This document shows, piece after piece, positions 58,087 to 64,000 of a stretch of DNA of 64,000 bases; within the stretch, counting starts at the first letter, position 1; the number at the start of each line of letters is the position of its first letter. The notes beneath the pieces were generated by a model, which saw only the letters and a list, made by a program, of their open reading frames with translations, was not told the DNA's origin and ran no database searches. The stretch comes from a bacterium (GTDB lineage: Bacteria; SZUA-79; Acidulodesulfobacterales; Acidulodesulfobacteraceae), in the NCBI GenBank assembly GCA_021809845.1, contig JAJZJW010000001.1:15028-79027 (forward strand), given 5' to 3'. A program made the position numbers and the translations under genes.

Positions 58087-59673
58087 TTGCACGGTATTTC
58101 ATTGGATAAATTATATTTAAAAAGTGTAAATAGGCTAAAATTATTTTGTTTTATATCAGCCTTCTTAAGCCTAAGTTTTATCTTTGCGGCAGCTTTTTTT
58201 ATGACGACGCTTAATTTTAATTCAGCGGCTTATGCTATTAATACTTCTGCTAATATTAATACTGATATTAATAGTAATATTAATGCTGAGCTTTATACCG
58301 ATAGTAATACCAATAACAATAATAGCAGCAGTAATACCGAACATAGCAATAGCAATAATAGTAAAAATATTAGCAGAAATAATACTAAAGCTAAAGCACG
58401 CAAAAATCAAAACACTTCTAATCTGGCACCTTTTCCTTTAAATCTTGTCGAAGCGTATAAAGACGCGCTGAAATATGACCGTGGCTACAAAGCGGCTCTT
58501 TACGGAAAAAGAGCGTCGAACGCTCTCGGATGGGAAGGACTGTCTGTTTTGCTGCCGCATGTGAGCGCTCAGGTAGATGTTTCAAGATACGATTTTTTAA
58601 ACCCTCCGCCGTATTATCTCAGTTTTACGTCAACTACCAAAGAAATAAATTTATCTTTGCCGATATTCAGCCTGCGCCGCATTTTTGAATATGCTCAATA
58701 TAAAACAAGACAGGCAGTAGGAGACATGAAATACCGGTCGGAAAAGCAGGATTTGCTCATCAGGGTAGCAGAAGCATATCTTGACGTACTGGCAGCGCAA
58801 AACTATATAGGCGTTTTAAATTCGCAGAAACAGACATTAAAAGAAGAACTTAAACAGGAAGAAAAACTTTATAAAGCAGGAGATGGCACTATAACAGACG
58901 TATATGATGCAAAATCCAAATACTATTACGTATTATCCGAACTTATAGGGGCCAAAAATCAGCTTGAAAGCGCATATATAAAATTTAAAGACACAGTGGG
59001 CGTCAGCGGTAAAAATATAGAACATTTTAAAAAGAAGATGCCTCTTTACGTGCCGTTTCCCCACAGCGTTAAATACTGGATGAACATAGGGATAAAACAT
59101 AACCCGATGTTAAAATATTATAAATACAGTCTTAATTATCAACAGGAAGAGGTTAAAAAAGCTATTTCGGAACATCTGCCTTCCGTCAGTTTTCAAGCAG
59201 GATACGAAGATACCAACACGCAGGAACTTATTCAGACGCCTGCTCTGCGCGACTGGAACATAGGTTTTCAGCTGAATATACCTATATTTAACGGCGGATA
59301 CGCTTTTGCAAAAACTGCGGAAGCAAGCAACAAGGCAATGGCTTCAAAAGAAGAATACGAAAAAGAGGTCTATAAAAATGACCGAAAAATATCCCAGTCA
59401 TATCTTGGAATAAAAGGCGATATTGTTAAAATTAAAATGCTTGAGCTTGCGGTTAAATCCGCACATATATCCCTTAAAGGCAACAGATTGGGTTTTAAAT
59501 CTGGTATAAAAACAATGACTGACGTTCTTAACGCCGTTCAGAGATTATATAATGCAAGGGTAAAACTGCTTAAAGCAAAATACGGGTATGTAATGAATCT
59601 TTTAGGGCTCTATTTTAACGCGGGTATTTTATCAAAATACGAACTTGCAAAAATAAATAGATGGCTGGACTAG
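58087..59673 (+). CDS. tolC: TolC-family outer-membrane efflux protein
   Basis: Outer-membrane channel of a type I secretion system. A signal peptide (FCFISAFLSLSFIFAAAFF) is followed by two OEP repeats. These include LNLVEAYKDALKYDRGYKAA, RVAEAYLDVLAAQNYI, LYKAGDGTITDVYDAKSKYY, WNIGFQLNIPIFNGGYAFA and GIKTMTDVLNAVQRLYNAR. The 528 residues include an Asn/Thr/Ser-rich stretch of about 60 residues (nt 58240-58420) directly after the signal peptide. The start is uncertain: TTG 58087 sits against GAGGA with no spacing, and TTG 58102 is an alternative. It leads the tolC-prtD-prtE cluster. Confidence 0.92.
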   Translation: MHGISLDKLYLKSVNRLKLFCFISAFLSLSFIFAAAFFMTTLNFNSAAYAINTSANINTDINSNINAELYTDSNTNNNNSSSNTEHSNSNNSKNISRNNTKAKARKNQNTSNLAPFPLNLVEAYKDALKYDRGYKAALYGKRASNALGWEGLSVLLPHVSAQVDVSRYDFLNPPPYYLSFTSTTKEINLSLPIFSLRRIFEYAQYKTRQAVGDMKYRSEKQDLLIRVAEAYLDVLAAQNYIGVLNSQKQTLKEELKQEEKLYKAGDGTITDVYDAKSKYYYVLSELIGAKNQLESAYIKFKDTVGVSGKNIEHFKKKMPLYVPFPHSVKYWMNIGIKHNPMLKYYKYSLNYQQEEVKKAISEHLPSVSFQAGYEDTNTQELIQTPALRDWNIGFQLNIPIFNGGYAFAKTAEASNKAMASKEEYEKEVYKNDRKISQSYLGIKGDIVKIKMLELAVKSAHISLKGNRLGFKSGIKTMTDVLNAVQRLYNARVKLLKAKYGYVMNLLGLYFNAGILSKYELAKINRWLD

Positions 59674-59891
59674 ACATCTAAAATCAAACAGCAGAAAATA
59701 GTATAATTAAAATTAGACATCTAAAGTCAAACATTTAAAAATACATAACAAGTATTTTTTTTTATGAATTAAAAAAATAAAATGTTGTGTCTTTGCAAAA
59801 AGTACGATAACGACAACGGTAATTGCAACGGTAACTGTAACTACTGTAAATAATAAAATCGTAACATTACTTAACAGAGGCGGTAAATCAT

Positions 59892-61634
59892 ATGGCATTG
59901 TTCAAACGCAGGCAGTCTTTCAATGTATCGGAGGAAAAATCGGAACTGCTGAGAGTCTTATATTCATTTAAAAAAGATTTTTATATAGTTGGACTTTTTA
60001 GTATGGTTGTAAATATGATTATGCTTGTTCCCGCTCTATATATGCTGCAGATTTACGATACCGTCCTTTCGGGCAGGAATAATGCGACGCTTATATTTCT
60101 TACCGTTATAATGCTGTTTATGTACGCTTTAATGGGTTTTTTTGAATGGACAAGGTCAAATATTTTAATAAGAATAGGCAATAAAATGGATAAACAGTTG
60201 AACCACAGACTGTTCCAGGTGGCTTTTGAAAAATGCCTTCGCACCGGAAGTACCGATTCCTCTCAAGTTTTTGGCGATTTTACCAATATCAGACAGTTTA
60301 TAACGGGTACCGGAGCCATTGCTTTTTTTGATGTTCCGTGGACACCCATCTACATAATAGTTATAGGATTAATCTACTACATTCTGGGAATATTTGCAGC
60401 TTTTGCCGCGATAGTTCTTTTTTTTATGGCTTTTTTGACGGAGGTGGTAAGCAAAAAAAAACTCACGGAATCCAACAATGCTTATCACACTGCATCGAAT
60501 TTTGCCGGAGTTAATTTTAGAAATGCAGATGTAATAGAATCTATGGGGATGCTTAAAAATGTCAGAGAACACTGGATGCCTAAGTATCATAAATTTCTTG
60601 CTCTGCAATCTAAAGCCAGCGAAAAAACCAGCATTGTTCAGGCTTTTACCAAATTTTTCAGAATAGCGTTTCAGTCTCTTTCTTTAGGTTTAGGTGCGTA
60701 TTTTGTTATAAACCACAATTATATAACTGCCGGAGCAATGGTCGCCGTTTCTATACTAACGGGAAGAGCTCTTGCGCCTGTTGACCTTGCAATAGGCGGA
60801 TGGAAGGGCTTTGTGTCGTCTCGTGATTCCTATAAAAGATTAAACCAGCTTTTTTCTTCTTTTCCGGAAAGGGAAAAAGGTATGCCGCTGCCCCCTCCCG
60901 AGGGCAAAATAACAGTAACTAATCTCTATGCCGTTCCGCCTAATTCAAACATGCAGATTTTAAAAGGACTTACATTTGGGGCTAATGCAGGCGACATGGT
61001 AGCTATAATAGGACCCAGCGGTTCGGGCAAATCTACCCTTGCAAGAATGATTACAGGCGTATGGAAACCGGCTATCGGCACGCTGAAACTTGACGGAGCG
61101 GATATCTTTACGTGGGACAAAGATATGCTTGGAGATTATATAGGGTACCTTCCGCAGGATATAGAACTTTTAAACGGTACAGTGGCGGAAAATATAGCCA
61201 GATTCGGGGATATAAATTCAGAAAAAATAATAGAAGCGGCTAAAACAGTGGGTATTCACGAAATGATATTAGACCTTCCTAACGGATACGATACTTATAT
61301 CGGTGAGGGCGCTGTCGTGCTTTCGGGAGGGCAAAAGCAGAGAGTTGCTCTTGCAAGAGCAATATATAACAATCCTTCCTTAGTTGTTCTTGACGAACCG
61401 GATTCAAATCTTGACGATATAGGGGGTCATGCTCTTCTTAATACACTTGCTAAACTTAAAGAACAAAAGACCACGGTTTTTATTATAAGTCACAGAAATC
61501 ATATACTTTCGGTAGTAGATAAAATACTGGTAATTGCAAACGGGACTATTCAGATGTACGGTTCAAGGGATGACGTTCTTAATGCAATACTAGCGTCACA
61601 GAAAAAGATGCCGACATCTCCTGCTACCCAATAA
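59892..61634 (+). CDS. Type I secretion ABC transporter (PrtD/HlyB type, no C39 domain)
   Basis: Inner-membrane exporter with fused membrane and ATPase domains. Six transmembrane helices lie in residues about 20-300 (SMVVNMIMLVPALYMLQIYD, FFDVPWTPIYIIVIG). The ATPase has GPSGSGKSTLARM (about residue 374), YLPQDIELLNGTVAENIA, LSGGQKQRVALARA and LVVLDEPDSNLDD. The 580-residue length and lack of an N-terminal peptidase place it with PrtD-like exporters of RTX-type proteins. A GAGG Shine-Dalgarno precedes ATG. Partners are TolC upstream and the HlyD-type adaptor downstream. No low-complexity insert. Confidence 0.94.
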   Translation: MALFKRRQSFNVSEEKSELLRVLYSFKKDFYIVGLFSMVVNMIMLVPALYMLQIYDTVLSGRNNATLIFLTVIMLFMYALMGFFEWTRSNILIRIGNKMDKQLNHRLFQVAFEKCLRTGSTDSSQVFGDFTNIRQFITGTGAIAFFDVPWTPIYIIVIGLIYYILGIFAAFAAIVLFFMAFLTEVVSKKKLTESNNAYHTASNFAGVNFRNADVIESMGMLKNVREHWMPKYHKFLALQSKASEKTSIVQAFTKFFRIAFQSLSLGLGAYFVINHNYITAGAMVAVSILTGRALAPVDLAIGGWKGFVSSRDSYKRLNQLFSSFPEREKGMPLPPPEGKITVTNLYAVPPNSNMQILKGLTFGANAGDMVAIIGPSGSGKSTLARMITGVWKPAIGTLKLDGADIFTWDKDMLGDYIGYLPQDIELLNGTVAENIARFGDINSEKIIEAAKTVGIHEMILDLPNGYDTYIGEGAVVLSGGQKQRVALARAIYNNPSLVVLDEPDSNLDDIGGHALLNTLAKLKEQKTTVFIISHRNHILSVVDKILVIANGTIQMYGSRDDVLNAILASQKKMPTSPATQ

Positions 61635-61646
61635 TCCATTTCTAAC

Positions 61647-61725
61647 GTGAAGCACCCTACCTTACGAAAGAGGGGTGAGCCGCCCGGAAACTGGCGGCTT
61701 AAAACCGTACTTGGTTTATAGACAA
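61647..61725 (-). repeat. Dispersed hairpin element, copy 2
   Basis: On the minus strand it reads AAACCAAGTACGGTTTTAAG, GCCGCC-AGTTTCCG-GGCGGC and CACCCCTCTTTCGTAAGGTA, aligned with copy 1 at 3963-4028. The GCCGCC/GGCGGC stem is perfect here. It lies in the 342-bp gap between the ATPase and adaptor genes and interrupts what is normally a tight operon. Confidence 0.65.
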
Positions 61726-61795
61726 GATACTTTTTAGGAGCAATATTATATGAATATAACTCGGTCATTCATAGAGCTTGTTTCCCTAAGCTTAA

Positions 61796-61979
61796 AATTT
61801 TTTTCGGTGTAAACTATTTTTTTTATGTTCCAGTTTAAAAAATTTAATTTTATTAATATTAATATAATATGTTATAATAATGCTTTGCTCATATTTAACT
61901 ACTATATTTAACTGTTATATTTAACTATGGTTTTAAAACAGAAACTTATAATTTTTTTCGGTGTAAATTAATTTTTATG
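61796..61979. repeat. Duplicated leader of the adaptor gene
   Basis: AATTTTTTTCGGTGTAAA followed by a T-rich stretch and TTTATG occurs at 61796-61827 and at 61950-61979, a 154-bp step. The second copy carries the adaptor's start region. The first copy's ATG (61825) opens a short AT-rich ORF unrelated in sequence to the adaptor. Confidence 0.78.
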
Positions 61980-63332
61980 AAAATGCTTGAATGGTTTAAA
62001 GGAAAAGAAGAAGAAACAGATTCGACTCTTAACACGGATTCAAAAATTGTAATAAAGTTAGGTTTTACGGTGTTTATAATTGGATTCGTCGGGTTTATTA
62101 TTTGGGGTTCTTTTGCCCCTATGATTAATGGAATAAACATTCCCGGAACTGTCACAGTCGCTTCGGAAGAAGATTATCTGCAAAGCCGTTTTGGCGGAAC
62201 TATAAAAAAGGTTTTGATAAAAGACGGAAGTGTAGTAAAAAAAGGACAGGCGCTTATTTTACTGAACGGCAGCAGGCAAAAAGCCGATTATGCAGGAGCG
62301 GAAAGTCAGTATATCGCTGAACTTGCGTTATACGGAAGGCTTAAAGCGGAGCAGAACGGGCGCAGCCGCATTAAATTTCCATCTGCTCTTTTGTCGTTTA
62401 AAAACAAAAACGATGCCCAAGCAATACAAGCAATACAGGCAATTGATACGCAGGATGAGCTTTTTAATAACAGAAAGCTAAACTATAATACGGAAGAAAA
62501 TATATATAAAACAGATATAGCCGGTTTAAAAAGCTATTTAAAAAATATCATTCAGCTGAAAAAAAACACGTCTTTGCAGATAATTTATGCGAAAGAAGAA
62601 CTGAAACCCCTTAAAAAACTTGCAGAAGAAGGATATTACCCAAAAGTAAAAGTTTTAGAAATAGAAACTAATATTGCATCGCTGCAAGGTAAACTAAATG
62701 AAGAAATAGGCGATATATCAAAAACAGACAGCACTATAGGTGAATATGAATTTAAACTTTCCGACCTTAAAAATAATTTTTTAGGCGGTGTTAATACGGA
62801 ACTTAGCAGTGTTCAAAAAAGAGTTTTTGCTTTAAGACAGGAATATCTGTCAATGCTAAGTCAGGTTAAACACTCAAAAATAAAATCTCCTGTCAGCGGC
62901 ATAGTAGTCAAGATTTATAGAAAAACTTCAGGCTCGATATTAATGCCTGGTCAAGCTGCAATAGATATTTTGCCTCTCAACCAAAATTTAATTATAAAAG
63001 CCCATGTTCCGGCTATGAATGTTGCCCGCGTACGCAAAGGTCTTACCGCAAATCTTGTGTTTCCGGAATTTAATGCGGAAAGTACCCCTGTAATAAACGG
63101 AAGGGTCATATATATTTCGGCAAACTCAATCATTCAAAAAGGCTCCGGCACTGCATTTTACATCTGCAAAATAAAAATAGGCAAAAAAGGTCTAAAAACA
63201 CTGGCAGAACACAAACTAAAACTTAAACCGGGAATGCCTGTCGAAGTTACCGTCAAGACAGGAAAAACGACGCTTATAGGCAAAGTTTTTAAACCTATAT
63301 ACCGCCAAATTTACACTGCATTCGTGAAATAG
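61977..63332 (+). CDS. Type I secretion membrane fusion protein (HlyD/PrtE family)
   Basis: Periplasmic adaptor linking the ABC exporter to TolC. One transmembrane helix (VFIIGFVGFIIWGSFAPM, about 32-50) is followed by a biotinyl-lipoyl domain half (GGTIKKVLIKDGSVVKKGQ) and a long coiled coil (about 150-310). The second lipoyl half is IKSPVSGIVVKIYRKTSGS and the C-terminus is beta-rich (LKPGMPVEVTVKTGKTTLIG). The 451 residues match PrtE-like proteins. A small QAIQAIQAI repeat lies at about 147-155. The start is ATG 61977, with 61983 as an alternative; the Shine-Dalgarno is not clear. Confidence 0.92.
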   Translation: MKMLEWFKGKEEETDSTLNTDSKIVIKLGFTVFIIGFVGFIIWGSFAPMINGINIPGTVTVASEEDYLQSRFGGTIKKVLIKDGSVVKKGQALILLNGSRQKADYAGAESQYIAELALYGRLKAEQNGRSRIKFPSALLSFKNKNDAQAIQAIQAIDTQDELFNNRKLNYNTEENIYKTDIAGLKSYLKNIIQLKKNTSLQIIYAKEELKPLKKLAEEGYYPKVKVLEIETNIASLQGKLNEEIGDISKTDSTIGEYEFKLSDLKNNFLGGVNTELSSVQKRVFALRQEYLSMLSQVKHSKIKSPVSGIVVKIYRKTSGSILMPGQAAIDILPLNQNLIIKAHVPAMNVARVRKGLTANLVFPEFNAESTPVINGRVIYISANSIIQKGSGTAFYICKIKIGKKGLKTLAEHKLKLKPGMPVEVTVKTGKTTLIGKVFKPIYRQIYTAFVK

Positions 63333-63600
63333 TAAACTATAACTATTTCGATAAGATTTTTATGCAGTCGAAATATAAATAAAAATATTGTCAAAGCAAA
63401 ATAAAAATACTTGACATTTAAGAAAAATAATATTATTATTATACAAATTTGATGTATTAATGGATTAAATAGATTGAATAGGCTGAAAAATTAATCAATT
63501 AGTTAATCATAAACTAATGCCGGGCTGCCATAATATATCAGAATAACAATGGGCAAACAGACAAGACATCAAAATTACATATAAAAAAAGAGGCGATACT

Positions 63601-64000
63601 TTGGACGATAAAATGACAAAATACATAACAGACGCCGCTATCGTGGTTTCTTTTGAGCAAGACAATTTTATCAGACTAAAACAGACGAAGGCAGAGGAGT
63701 CGTATAAAAACATAATAGACAAACCTTCTGTTAACACAAATCAACCCGACTCTGCAAGTGCGTCTATCCCGCGGATAATTATAAAAGATTCTTCGAAAGG
63801 AATAGCCATATCTCAGAACGCTGCGCAGATAGCAATGATGTTTGGCAAAAACAGCAGCATAGATGCACAGACAGATGACTTGCTTAATACGCTGGACCTC
63901 ATGTTCGAGGACACAAAGAATTTCCAGGGCGAAGACAATATTCAGGAAACAGGTTTTCTGGTATCTGTCGCATATACTACAGATAAACCCATTGAAGAAC
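63601..64000 (+). CDS. Unidentified protein, 3' part cut by the window edge
   Basis: An open frame runs to the window end without a stop (133 codons visible). It starts at TTG 63601, 7 bp after AAAGAGG, or at ATG 63613. The product begins DDKMTKYITDAAIVVSFEQ, continues RIIIKDSSKGIAISQNAAQI, and contains LLNTLDLMFEDTKN and TGFLVSVAYTTDKPIE. I do not recognise a family. Composition is less AT-biased than its neighbours, with many ACA, GAC and ATA codons and no poly-Asn. The type I secretion genes just upstream make a secreted substrate or its accessory protein possible, but nothing here proves it. The 268-bp gap before it shows no clear element. Confidence 0.6.
   Translation, partial: MDDKMTKYITDAAIVVSFEQDNFIRLKQTKAEESYKNIIDKPSVNTNQPDSASASIPRIIIKDSSKGIAISQNAAQIAMMFGKNSSIDAQTDDLLNTLDLMFEDTKNFQGEDNIQETGFLVSVAYTTDKPIEE

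Overview
The window is a strongly AT-rich piece of a Gram-negative bacterial chromosome. It encodes heptose/LPS assembly enzymes, a BamE-like outer-membrane lipoprotein, a complete TolC-type I secretion system, GatCAB, a class I hybrid cluster protein and the remA-gmk-rpoZ-relA/spoT cluster. That set fits an anaerobic or facultative deltaproteobacterial-type (Desulfobacterota-like) organism. The taxonomic placement is inference from gene content and order, not a database result.

Layout: 1-3.2 kb phoU and two oligopeptide/dipeptide permease genes in reversed order (C before B). 3.5-10.5 kb a BamE-like lipoprotein, dapF, an Slt-type lytic transglycosylase and ligA. 10.9-16.6 kb a YVTN beta-propeller, hcp behind an FNR-like box, and ubiB. 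16.8-24 kb glmU, glmS and pcrA/uvrD. 24.4-28.7 kb gatC, gatA (inverted) and gatB. 28.8-31.7 kb mtnA and ilvE. 31.9-42.1 kb an envelope-glycan block with two GT9 heptosyltransferases, GT2 and GT4 enzymes, a polysaccharide deacetylase, a FemAB/GNAT-like protein and hldA. 42.3-46.8 kb remA-like, gmk, rpoZ, relA/spoT and rpmB. 47.5-50 kb a double winged-helix/zinc-ribbon regulator, tRNA-Arg(ACG) and a CHAD protein of visibly higher GC. 50.1-57.8 kb polysaccharide export (flippase, two glycosyltransferases, Wzm/Wzt). 58-63.3 kb TolC, PrtD-type ATPase and HlyD-type adaptor. An unidentified ORF runs off the right edge.

The most unusual property is shared by the whole window. Many conserved housekeeping enzymes carry long, in-frame, low-complexity insertions or N-terminal extensions (Asn/Ser/Asp/Thr-, Lys/Glu- or His/Gln-rich), placed between otherwise intact catalytic motifs. 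DapF, LigA, GlmU, GlmS, PcrA, MtnA, GT9, HldA, Gmk, RelA/SpoT, Wzt and TolC are examples. Most long intergenic regions hold their own private tandem array with a unit of 7-112 bp. Several arrays have captured an end of the neighbouring gene: the 5' end of ligA, a GT9 gene and a GT4 gene, and the 3' end of pcrA and the deacetylase. Some captured 5' ends form short upstream ORFs that copy the real N-terminus.

A second layer is made of dispersed mobile-element scars: a REP-like motif family with core TAGTGTCTGTC, hairpins resembling IS200/IS605 ends, and a broken, duplicated TnpA (Y1 HUH transposase) remnant. The inverted gatA lies between oppositely oriented REP-like motifs. A truncated AbiEii-type nucleotidyltransferase ends exactly where a duplicate of the next gene's 5' end begins.
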